Shown here one piece after another: positions 5,828 to 11,422 of a stretch of 11,422 bases of DNA. Source of the DNA: Vampirovibrionales bacterium (GTDB lineage: Bacteria; Cyanobacteriota; Vampirovibrionia; Vampirovibrionales; JAJTHC01); assembly GCA_021299615.1 (NCBI GenBank), contig JAJTHC010000192.1:1-11422 (forward strand), read 5' to 3'. Both the position numbers and the translations under genes were made by a program. The notes beneath the pieces were generated by a model that saw nothing but the letters and a program-made list of their open reading frames with translations, was not told the DNA's origin and did no database searches. Position 1 is the stretch's first letter. Every line of letters begins with the position of its first letter.

Positions 5828-7345
5828 ATGACTCGTAAGCCTGCGGTTGCCCTCGTGATTTTAGACGGCTGGGGACTTTCCACTAGCTCCGCACATAATG
5901 CGATAGTGTTAGCCAATACCCCAAATTGGGATGCCCTTCAGCAGAGCCTCCCTTCTACAACGCTTATTGCTCATGGTGAAGTGGTCGGTATGCCTGAAGG
6001 GGTCGTCGGCAATAGTGAAGTTGGGCATTTGACGCTTGGAACGGGGCAAGCCTTTCCTCACCCACGAGTCCAGCTCGATGCACGCATTGAAGCAGGTACT
6101 TTGGCAGAAGATCCGACTTGGCTGAATGCTTTAGCCCATGTGGAAAAACACCGCAGTACCTTGCATTTTGTTAGCCTATTAAGTACAGGTGGGGTGCATA
6201 GTCATGTGTCGCATTTGGCCGAATTTTTAGGCATGGCGAAAGACGCTGGCTTAGGCGACAATGTCAAAGTCCACGGCATTAGCGACGGTCGAGATATGCC
6301 TCCTTATACGGCATCTTCATTAGTAGAAGATGTGGAAGGGGCTTTATACGATTTAGATTTTCCGCAAATGGCGACACTTAGCGGTCGTTATTATGCCATG
6401 GATCGTGACAATCGTTGGCAACGGACGGAGCTGGTTTTTAATGCAATCGTTCATGCCAAAGGCAAGCGTCAATTTTTAGCAACGCAAGCCGTCAAATTTG
6501 CCCTCGCCGAAGACATTAGCGATGAGTTCATCCTGCCTTCGGTCACGGATTTAACCTATGAAGGCATTGCTTCAGGCGATGCGGTGATTTTCCTCAACTT
6601 TAGACCCGATCGCATGACGCAATTGATGTCGGCGTTTGCGGATGCACCATTTTCAGGCTTTGATAGAGGCTCGTTGCCTAATTCGCTTTATTTGGCGAGC
6701 CTTGTCGATTACGGCGATTTCCCCAATGTGGACGTATTTATCCCTAAAACACAAACGTCTGACAGCTCGGCTCATACGATTTCAAACGCAGGGTTGAAGC
6801 AATTTCATGTGGCGGAAACGGAGAAGTATCCCCATGTGACGTATTTCTTTAACGGTGGACAAGAGGCTTCTTTAGCAGGTGAAGATCGCCGTTTGATTCC
6901 CAGCCGTCGTGATGTAGATACCTACGATCAAGCCCCTGCCATGAGCGTCTATGACGTAACAAAAGCCTTGGTTGAAGCCTTTGATACAGAAAAGTATGCC
7001 TTTTTCGTCGCCAATTTAGCCAATGTGGATATGGTCGCCCATACAGGCAATGAATCCGCCACGATTGAAGCCGTCGAACATGTCGACACTGCCTTGGGCT
7101 TAATTGTAGATGCTGCTAAATTAACCGGTGTTTCGCTCTTGATTACGGCGGATCATGGTAATGGTGAATCCATGAAAACCAGCGATGACTTGCCGAATAC
7201 GGCTCACACCTTAAATCCCGTCCCCTTACTCTTTGTGCCAAATGGCGATTTGACGGCGGATGCCGTCAACCTCAAAGATGCCATCACGCTTGCGGATGTT
7301 CGTCCGTTGGTGGAAACTTTACTAGGACTCAAAAGCCTTGTTTAA
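5828..7345 (+). CDS. gpmI: 2,3-bisphosphoglycerate-independent phosphoglycerate mutase
   Basis: Interconverts 3- and 2-phosphoglycerate in glycolysis and gluconeogenesis through a phosphoserine intermediate, using two manganese ions. The 505 residues match the family's usual 505-515. Phosphatase-domain metal ligands and catalytic residues are present: D13 (ILDGWG), S63 (VGNSEVGHL, the phosphorylated Ser), D401/H405 (VDMVAHTGN), D442/H443 (TADHGN) and H460 (AHTLNPVP). The transferase-domain motifs are also present: GGVHSH (121-126), SDGRD (152-156), YYAMDRDNRWQR (188-199) and FRPDR (258-262). AAGG overlapping the nusG stop lies 7 nt before the ATG, so translation is probably coupled to nusG. 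The next gene converges from the other strand after only 13 nt. Confidence 0.97.
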   Translation: MTRKPAVALVILDGWGLSTSSAHNAIVLANTPNWDALQQSLPSTTLIAHGEVVGMPEGVVGNSEVGHLTLGTGQAFPHPRVQLDARIEAGTLAEDPTWLNALAHVEKHRSTLHFVSLLSTGGVHSHVSHLAEFLGMAKDAGLGDNVKVHGISDGRDMPPYTASSLVEDVEGALYDLDFPQMATLSGRYYAMDRDNRWQRTELVFNAIVHAKGKRQFLATQAVKFALAEDISDEFILPSVTDLTYEGIASGDAVIFLNFRPDRMTQLMSAFADAPFSGFDRGSLPNSLYLASLVDYGDFPNVDVFIPKTQTSDSSAHTISNAGLKQFHVAETEKYPHVTYFFNGGQEASLAGEDRRLIPSRRDVDTYDQAPAMSVYDVTKALVEAFDTEKYAFFVANLANVDMVAHTGNESATIEAVEHVDTALGLIVDAAKLTGVSLLITADHGNGESMKTSDDLPNTAHTLNPVPLLFVPNGDLTADAVNLKDAITLADVRPLVETLLGLKSLV

Positions 7346-7358
7346 AGAGCGGTATCTT

Positions 7359-7820
7359 TTAAAGAATAACTGAAATGGAAGGCTTGTTAAAGGCACGTTC
7401 TAAATCGGCTTTGTCTGCACAGGTGGCGGTTTGAATGCCCACCCCTTCTGTACGCAAGCGATTGACGGCACCTTGCAATTCATCTAGATCATTGCGAAAA
7501 TACTGACGCATCATTTTTTTGAGTGCATTTAAACCTGCTTCTTCACGATTCATTTGACTGGCATAAGAAAACTTCTTGCCGTCTTTTAAGCGGCGTGCAA
7601 TGCCTTTGTCTACCAAGCGATCCACCACGGTTTTAACGGTCGTGTAAGCCCATTGGCGATCATCTTGATTGATATAATCCTGAATGTTGGCGACATACAC
7701 AGGACTTTCGGCACTAGATTCTAAAACCCATAACGCATTTAAGATGATATTTTCTAAGTCACCTTGCTTTAGTTCCATACTGCGACGTTCCACAGAGGTT
7801 TTTTGTAAGAGGCTAGGCAT
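7359..7820 (-). CDS. BlaI/MecI/CopY-family winged-helix repressor
   Basis: A 153-residue DNA-binding repressor. The winged helix covers about residues 17-90: MELKQGDLENIILNALWVL begins the first helices, WAYTTVKTVVDRLVDKGIARR (57-77) is the recognition-helix region typical of the family, and GKKFSYAS forms the wing. The C-terminal helices, about 91-125, would mediate dimerisation. BlaI and MecI are inactivated by cleavage through a BlaR1/MecR1 membrane sensor protease, and CopY by metal. No such partner gene is adjacent, so the signal is unknown. The start at 7820 has GGAGT 10 nt upstream; the internal Met at 7778, where the family domain begins, has only a weak site. A Cys at residue 134 lies in an unusual tail beyond the normal family length. 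Confidence 0.85.
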   Translation of the reverse strand: MPSLLQKTSVERRSMELKQGDLENIILNALWVLESSAESPVYVANIQDYINQDDRQWAYTTVKTVVDRLVDKGIARRLKDGKKFSYASQMNREEAGLNALKKMMRQYFRNDLDELQGAVNRLRTEGVGIQTATCADKADLERAFNKPSISVIL

Positions 7821-7923
7821 TTTAGAGGTACTCCAAATCAGATTTAAAATAGTAGTAAATAGACACGAAAGGCAGACGTATTGATTGTGTCAAAAGATTT
7901 CATATATTTATTAAAGTATTTTT

Positions 7924-7952
7924 ATTATACGACAACTGTTCTTCAAACACAA
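7924..7952 (-). promoter_or_regulatory. Promoter of the BlaI-type repressor gene, with possible operator
   Basis: On the minus strand a perfect TATAAT -10 (7924-7929) lies 17 nt from TTGTGT (7947-7952). The leader would be about 97 nt. ACAACTGT (plus strand 7932-7939), a small palindrome of the ACA..TGT type used by BlaI/MecI operators, falls in the spacer and could be an autoregulatory site. The operator part is speculative. Confidence 0.45.
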
Positions 7953-7987
7953 GTCTTCTGTAACAAAGCTTTTAATACCATTTAGAC

Positions 7988-8020
7988 GATTGAATAGCTT
8001 CTAGGTCTAGTAAACTGTAG
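7988..8020 (-). repeat. Degenerate copy E of the palindromic repeat family, 3' of tatC
   Basis: Read on the minus strand, TACAGT...CTAGAC...AG.AGC lines up in order and spacing with copy A (TACAGTAGGCTAGACTAGGAGC). The neighbouring GATTGAATAGC (plus strand 7988-7998) also occurs next to copies B/C and D. It lies 6 nt downstream of the tatC stop. It is short and diverged, so it is probably a relic. Confidence 0.4.
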
Positions 8021-8026
8021 CTAATT

Positions 8027-8866
8027 TTACGGCGTTACCCATAAGCAAACGCCGTAAAGAGCGAATAATGCCACAGAAACTAAAATCAATGTAAAGGGAT
8101 CTTGACTGGGTGTTAAAATCGCTGCCAAAACCAGCATCGCAATAAAACTTTCTCGCCAATACTGCTTCAAAAAAGATCGCCTTAAAAGATTCATTCGCCC
8201 TAAAAGAAAGGCAAGCAAAGGCATCTGAAAGGTGATGCTCATCACGCCTAGCATCATCGTACAAAAGCCCACATAAGGAAGCAAGCTCATTTGAGGCACG
8301 GCAATGCCTGTAGAAAACTCTAGCAACATATGCAAACTGGTCGGCAATACGGCGACATAGGCGAAAATCATCCCTAAAAGCCCTCCCCCACACGCCAAGA
8401 CTAAAGCAGGCATTAAAAAGGCTTTTTCTTGAGGCTTTAAAGCAGGCATTAAAAAGCGGATGAATTGCCACAAAATCACAGGCGAACTTACAATAGTGCC
8501 AACCAGTATCATCACTTGAAAGACGGCAAACAAGGCATCGGTCGGTGCCAACTGCACAAAGATCGTCGAATCAGGAGCGAGCTGTTGCAAGTTAAGCAAG
8601 AGTGGTTTCGCGATGAAATAGGAGGCCCCCACGGTAAAAAGCCAAGTGCCTAGACTAATGCCCAAACGCAGGCGTAACTCTTCTAAGTGAGGCATTACCC
8701 CTTGATTCCAGCGTCGTTTTGCCAGTTGCCAAAGGGCTTGTGGCGTTTCAACCGATGCCCAATCGTCTTGCATTGTAGAGCCTTGAGGCTCAAGCGGTTT
8801 TAAATCTTCCGCCAACGGTACTTGGCTTGGCGGACGCAAATGGGGCGGAATGGCATCATAGCTCAT
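8027..8866 (-). CDS. tatC: Sec-independent protein translocase TatC
   Basis: The polytopic receptor of the twin-arginine pathway; it binds the signal peptides of folded exported proteins in the cytoplasmic membrane. Of its 279 residues, the first 55 or so are a hydrophilic extension before the conserved HLEELRLRL (60-68). Six membrane segments follow, at about 69-86, 111-135, 150-173, 196-222, 240-252 and 258-277. Conserved SSPVILWQ (127-134), PALKPQEK with E147, and LTPSQDPF (251-258) are present. Gln214 (ITFQMP) replaces the Glu of Escherichia coli E170; Gln at this place is, as I recall, the chloroplast and cyanobacterial form. The protein ends directly after helix six, with no tail. Its ATG overlaps the stop of the upstream methyltransferase gene by one base (TAATG), so translation is coupled. 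No tatA or tatB is in the window. Confidence 0.94.
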   Translation of the reverse strand: MSYDAIPPHLRPPSQVPLAEDLKPLEPQGSTMQDDWASVETPQALWQLAKRRWNQGVMPHLEELRLRLGISLGTWLFTVGASYFIAKPLLLNLQQLAPDSTIFVQLAPTDALFAVFQVMILVGTIVSSPVILWQFIRFLMPALKPQEKAFLMPALVLACGGGLLGMIFAYVAVLPTSLHMLLEFSTGIAVPQMSLLPYVGFCTMMLGVMSITFQMPLLAFLLGRMNLLRRSFLKQYWRESFIAMLVLAAILTPSQDPFTLILVSVALFALYGVCLWVTP

Positions 8867-9717
8867 TAAGGCGTTCCCTTGCCACTAGCGCATTTGAGGC
8901 TATACAGATGATGTAAAATAAGGCTCCCTGTAATGGCGACGTTTAGCGATTCAGCCTCATCACACATGGCAACGCTTAAGATTAAAAACGCCTGCTTGTC
9001 CGCTTCCGTCAATCGCAAGCCTTGCCCTTCCTGCCCCAAAACCACCGCCATGGGATGTTTCGGTAAGCTTTTCACCTTATGCAAGTACAGGGGCGTGACC
9101 TGCGACTCATCGAAAGCATCGGCGAGATAAGGATGCCAGCCCTTTTGGCTCAACGCCTTTAATACGGCGTGTGTTTCTTCGTGGCGAATGGCGTGAATCT
9201 GCAAACGAAACTGCAAACCTGTCGACGAGCGAATGACTTTACTCGCATAGGCATCCGCCATAGGCAGGATGAGGAGGACTTGTTTGACGCCAAAGGCGAC
9301 GGCGGTTCTAAACAACGTACCGAGGTTGCCAGGATCCTGAATGCCGTCTAGCACCAGCAGGGTTTCTCGGGAGCTTTGGGGAAAGGGGAGTTCTTCTAGC
9401 GTCAAGGGTTTCGTCGAAGCAGGCAGATGAAAAATCGCCACCACAGACGGAGCCGACTCTGTTTCCGCAATAGCTTTTAAAACGGCATTGCTGGCGATTT
9501 GCCATGGTTTGCCAGCCGCAAAGCTTTCGGGGGTGAGTACGTCGTCTCTGAAAAAGTAACGTTTGGCTTGCCAGCCTGCTTTTTGGGCTTCTTCAATGGC
9601 TTTTTCACCCACCACCAAGCACGCCTCTTCCGCCATGCGATGCTTGTTTGTTTGTAAGGCTATGGCATCTTTAACATGTTGATTTTGCAAGCTTTTGACG
9701 ATTTCAGTAGAAGACAT
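8866..9717 (-). CDS. SpoU/TrmH-family RNA 2'-O-methyltransferase
   Basis: Transfers a methyl group from S-adenosylmethionine to a ribose 2'-OH in rRNA or tRNA. The 283 residues comprise an N-terminal substrate-binding region of about 110 residues (L30e-like position) and a C-terminal trefoil-knot SPOUT domain. The three SpoU motifs are intact: motif 1 DGIQDPGNLGTLFRTA (124-139, with N131 and R137), motif 2 LGQEGQGL (227-234) and motif 3 ESLNVAITGSLIL (256-268). It resembles RlmB or the 23S rRNA methyltransferases annotated as TrmH family; the target base cannot be told from sequence. The start has GGAG 10 nt upstream. It is the first gene of a two-gene operon with tatC, an arrangement with no obvious functional link. 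Confidence 0.92.
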   Translation of the reverse strand: MSSTEIVKSLQNQHVKDAIALQTNKHRMAEEACLVVGEKAIEEAQKAGWQAKRYFFRDDVLTPESFAAGKPWQIASNAVLKAIAETESAPSVVAIFHLPASTKPLTLEELPFPQSSRETLLVLDGIQDPGNLGTLFRTAVAFGVKQVLLILPMADAYASKVIRSSTGLQFRLQIHAIRHEETHAVLKALSQKGWHPYLADAFDESQVTPLYLHKVKSLPKHPMAVVLGQEGQGLRLTEADKQAFLILSVAMCDEAESLNVAITGSLILHHLYSLKCASGKGTP

Positions 9718-9749
9718 AGGTAAAGGACTCCGTGGGGTGATGTACTTTT

Positions 9750-9755
9750 ATTATA
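9750..9755 (-). promoter_or_regulatory. Likely -10 of the methyltransferase-tatC operon
   Basis: A perfect TATAAT on the minus strand, about 33 nt before the methyltransferase start codon. No convincing -35 lies at 16-18 nt, so the call rests on the hexamer and its place. Confidence 0.4.
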
Positions 9756-9818
9756 TATCAAATCCATTATTCTTTCTATGAAATCGTAATAGGCAAAGCT
9801 CTTATACTATTTCTTAGG

Positions 9819-9929
9819 TTGAATAGCGTATAGGTGGATTCTAGGAGCCTAGACTCGCAGATGTGTGAGGTGTACAAAGACGACCATAAGCACATCGAGA
9901 ACCCGAGCGACAATGAAGAGACAGTGTAA
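9819..9929 (+). repeat. Palindromic repeat family, copy D, in the divergent leuA gap
   Basis: Begins with TTGAATAGCGT (shared, inverted, with 1610-1620), then TTCTAGGAGCCTAGA, TGTGAGG, a TGTACAAAGAC apical part and GAGCGACAATGAAGA, in the same order as copies A and B. The central stem has a different sequence from A and B but still pairs: CTCG/CGAG (9854-9857 with 9904-9907) and GATGTG/CACATC (9860-9865 with 9891-9896). It sits between the divergent methyltransferase operon and leuA. It happens to contain a 22-codon frame (9861-9929) that other copies do not keep. The rest of the gap (9718-10043) holds only promoter-like AT-rich sequence and the leuA leader. Confidence 0.65.
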
Positions 9930-10043
9930 AGGAAATTATAAAATGGCTATACAGAGGCTTGATATAAATACTATTTGCGTGGGGGAGGCTTTTCAGTTAA
10001 AATTACTTTTAAATACTTCAAAAAATCATGGAGACCCCCCTTA

Positions 10044-11264
10044 ATGTTCAACGATCCTGCTGAAATAAATGATGTCGGTGTGGTGCATTACCCCGATTTA
10101 GACAACCACGTCCGCATATTTGACACCACCTTAAGAGACGGCGAACAATCCGCAGGGGCGTCTTTACATCCTTACGAAAAGTTACAAATTGCCAAGAACT
10201 TGGAAAAATTACGAGTCGATATTATTGAAGCTGGTTTTCCCGCTTCGTCTGAACAAGACTTCAATTCGGTTCGTGAAATTGCCGCAACTATTGAGTATTC
10301 CACGATCGCAGGCTTAGCCCGATGCAAACAGTCGGACATCCAAGCCGTGTGGGACGCCGTGAAAGTCGCCAAAAAGCCTCGCATCCACACCTTTATTGCC
10401 ACATCTGATATTCACATTGAAGCCAAGTTCAACAAAACCCGTGAAGAAGTGCTGAACATGGCGGTGGAACATGTGCGTTTTGCCAAAAGTTTGTGCGAAG
10501 ACATTGAGTTCAGTGCGGAAGACGCTGGGCGTACCGATCCTGAATATTTGTATGCCGTGCTTGAAGCGGTGATTAACGCTGGTGCAACCACCGTCAACAT
10601 CCCTGACACCGTAGGCTACACCTTGCCGAATGAGTTTGGTCGCTTGATTTACAACATTCGCCATCGTGTGCCGAATATCAATCAAGCCGTGATTGCGACG
10701 CATTGTCATAATGACTTGGGTTTAGCGGTTGCCAATAGCCTGATGGGTGTGATGAACGGTGCGAGACAAGTGGAATGTACGATTAACGGTATTGGTGAGC
10801 GAGCAGGTAATGCGGCGATGGAAGAAATCGTCATGGGCTTGCATGTGCGTCGGGATGTAATGCAAGGCATTCATACGACGGTGAATCCGCTGTATTTTTA
10901 CGAAACCAGTCGCATGGTCAGTGAAATGACCAGTATTGCGGTACAGCCCAACAAAGCCATTGTGGGACGCAACGCTTTTGCTCACGAAAGTGGCATCCAC
11001 CAAGACGGCTTCTTGAAAAGCAGTCAAACTTATGAAATCATGGAACCTGAAATGGTGGGCGTTGCGGCAACGGATTTACCGTTGGGACCTCGTTCAGGGC
11101 GTGCTGCTTTGCGGATGCGTCTTAAGGCGTTGGGCTATGACTTAAATGGGGAGCAGTTGCAAGCCTTATTTCCCATTTTTAAGCGTGTGGCGGACGAAAA
11201 AAAGCGTGTCGAAAATGACGATCTTCAATCGATCCATGCAGAATGGTTGTCGCTTAAAGTTTAG
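10044..11264 (+). CDS. leuA: 2-Isopropylmalate synthase lacking the leucine-binding domain
   Basis: Condenses 2-oxoisovalerate with acetyl-CoA, the first step of leucine synthesis. The catalytic TIM barrel is complete: DTTLRDGEQ (27-35), DTVGYTLP (188-195), metal-binding HCHNDLG (220-226), the acetyl-CoA signature NGIGERAGN (248-256) and HESGIHQDG (314-322). Subdomain helices run to about residue 400. The protein ends at 406 residues, whereas full LeuA has about 510-560; the missing C-terminal part is the regulatory domain that binds leucine. The end lies at the domain boundary. HESGIHQDG and the flanking sequence favour LeuA over homocitrate or citramalate synthase. The start is ATG with GGAG 10 nt upstream; an in-frame TTG at 9975 has no support. 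An insertion-sequence gene begins 90 nt downstream. No other leu gene is adjacent. Confidence 0.92.
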   Translation: MFNDPAEINDVGVVHYPDLDNHVRIFDTTLRDGEQSAGASLHPYEKLQIAKNLEKLRVDIIEAGFPASSEQDFNSVREIAATIEYSTIAGLARCKQSDIQAVWDAVKVAKKPRIHTFIATSDIHIEAKFNKTREEVLNMAVEHVRFAKSLCEDIEFSAEDAGRTDPEYLYAVLEAVINAGATTVNIPDTVGYTLPNEFGRLIYNIRHRVPNINQAVIATHCHNDLGLAVANSLMGVMNGARQVECTINGIGERAGNAAMEEIVMGLHVRRDVMQGIHTTVNPLYFYETSRMVSEMTSIAVQPNKAIVGRNAFAHESGIHQDGFLKSSQTYEIMEPEMVGVAATDLPLGPRSGRAALRMRLKALGYDLNGEQLQALFPIFKRVADEKKRVENDDLQSIHAEWLSLKV

Positions 11265-11316
11265 CTTTTTTAGAATTTTTTTATATGCTTCCTCACAATA
11301 ATGCGGAAAATAATGG

Positions 11317-11346
11317 TATACTGTTGTATAAGTAGAAAATAAGGAG
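11317..11346 (+). promoter_or_regulatory. Transposase -10 and ribosome binding site
   Basis: TATACT at 11317-11322 is a good -10 hexamer without a clear -35. AAGGAG at 11341-11346 is a near-perfect Shine-Dalgarno sequence 8 nt before the ATG at 11355. Confidence 0.5.
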
Positions 11347-11354
11347 TTTTCTTG

Positions 11355-11422
11355 ATGCAACAAATTGCAATAAGTCTAATCGAATGGCAAAAACGCTTCG
11401 CTACAGAAGAAGCCTGCATAGA
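11355..11422 (+). CDS. IS1595-family transposase, N-terminal fragment at window edge
   Basis: Only 22 codons are visible before the window ends. They read SLIEWQKRFATEEAC near the start, which matches the conserved opening of IS1595-family (ISXO2-like) transposases, normally followed by Y-x-x-L-RWP-x-G and a CxxC zinc ribbon. Those later motifs and the DDE/DDN catalytic core lie outside the window, so family membership is probable rather than proven. The strong ribosome binding site (AAGGAG, 8 nt upstream) confirms the start. The left end of the element must lie between the end of leuA and this start; I could not fix it, because the matching inverted repeat at the other end is not visible. 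Confidence 0.7.
   Translation, partial: MQQIAISLIEWQKRFATEEACI

Noticed and set aside
7341..7363. Hairpin between convergent gpmI and the repressor gene as a bidirectional terminator
   Set aside because: The stem is almost only A-T pairs with a bulge, and no T tract stands out on either strand.
9861..9929. 22-codon frame in repeat copy D (begins MCEVYKDDHKHIENP)
   Set aside because: The corresponding frames in copies A and B contain stop codons, and the sequence is better explained by the conserved hairpin. It could be revisited if other genome copies keep the frame.
9975..10043. TTG start extending LeuA by 23 residues
   Set aside because: The extension is basic and unlike LeuA N-termini, and a GGAG site sits 10 nt before the ATG at 10044, the same spacing as in two other genes here.
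11252..11274. Terminator after leuA
   Set aside because: A T-rich stretch exists, but the preceding hairpin has about five pairs with a bulge and a three-base loop, too weak to call.

Overview
The window is about 11.4 kb of moderately AT-rich bacterial chromosome with ten recognisable protein genes and several unusual intergenic elements. No tRNA, rRNA or CRISPR array was seen. Lineage is inferred, with moderate confidence, as the non-photosynthetic cyanobacterial relatives (Vampirovibrionia/Melainabacteria). The main hints are a TatC with Gln instead of Glu in the fourth membrane helix, as I recall for chloroplast and cyanobacterial TatC, and the general look of PyrB and SecE. All family calls come from reading motifs by eye; no database was searched.

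Left part (1-2572): two leftward genes, pyrB (pyrimidine synthesis) and a PHP-domain phosphoesterase, are separated by about 620 bases without a protein gene. That gap holds a 132-bp GC-rich inverted-repeat element inside the probable pyrB leader, and a rightward Fur-box promoter followed about 100 nt later by a strong intrinsic terminator, which looks like a RyhB-type small RNA gene. It also holds a palindromic repeat element just behind the PHP gene. A related element sits just behind pyrB.

Middle (2573-7345): a 620-base AT-rich region without a convincing gene precedes a rightward gene for an unusual protein. This protein has an N-terminal zinc-binding cysteine quartet, a Gly/Tyr/Gln/Arg repeat tract, a duplicated unknown helical motif and a C-terminal AT-hook-like motif. 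Then come secE, nusG and gpmI in the same direction. nusG and gpmI are 9 nt apart and probably co-translated; the usual ribosomal protein genes rplK-rplA do not follow nusG. NusG carries a long acidic N-terminal extension.

Right part (7359-11422): a leftward BlaI/MecI-type repressor gene converges on gpmI. A leftward two-gene operon follows (SpoU/TrmH RNA methyltransferase, then tatC, overlapping by one base). A 326-base divergent gap (9718-10043) holds promoters and another copy of the repeat family. leuA then runs rightward. It encodes only the catalytic part of isopropylmalate synthase and stops where the leucine-binding domain should begin. About 90 bases later, at the window edge, an IS1595-type transposase gene starts.

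The genes are mainly housekeeping. The most interesting material is the Fur-box small RNA candidate, the repeat family that sits 6-13 nt behind three leftward genes and appears to keep its base pairing while changing sequence, and the zinc/Gly-rich/duplicated-motif protein.
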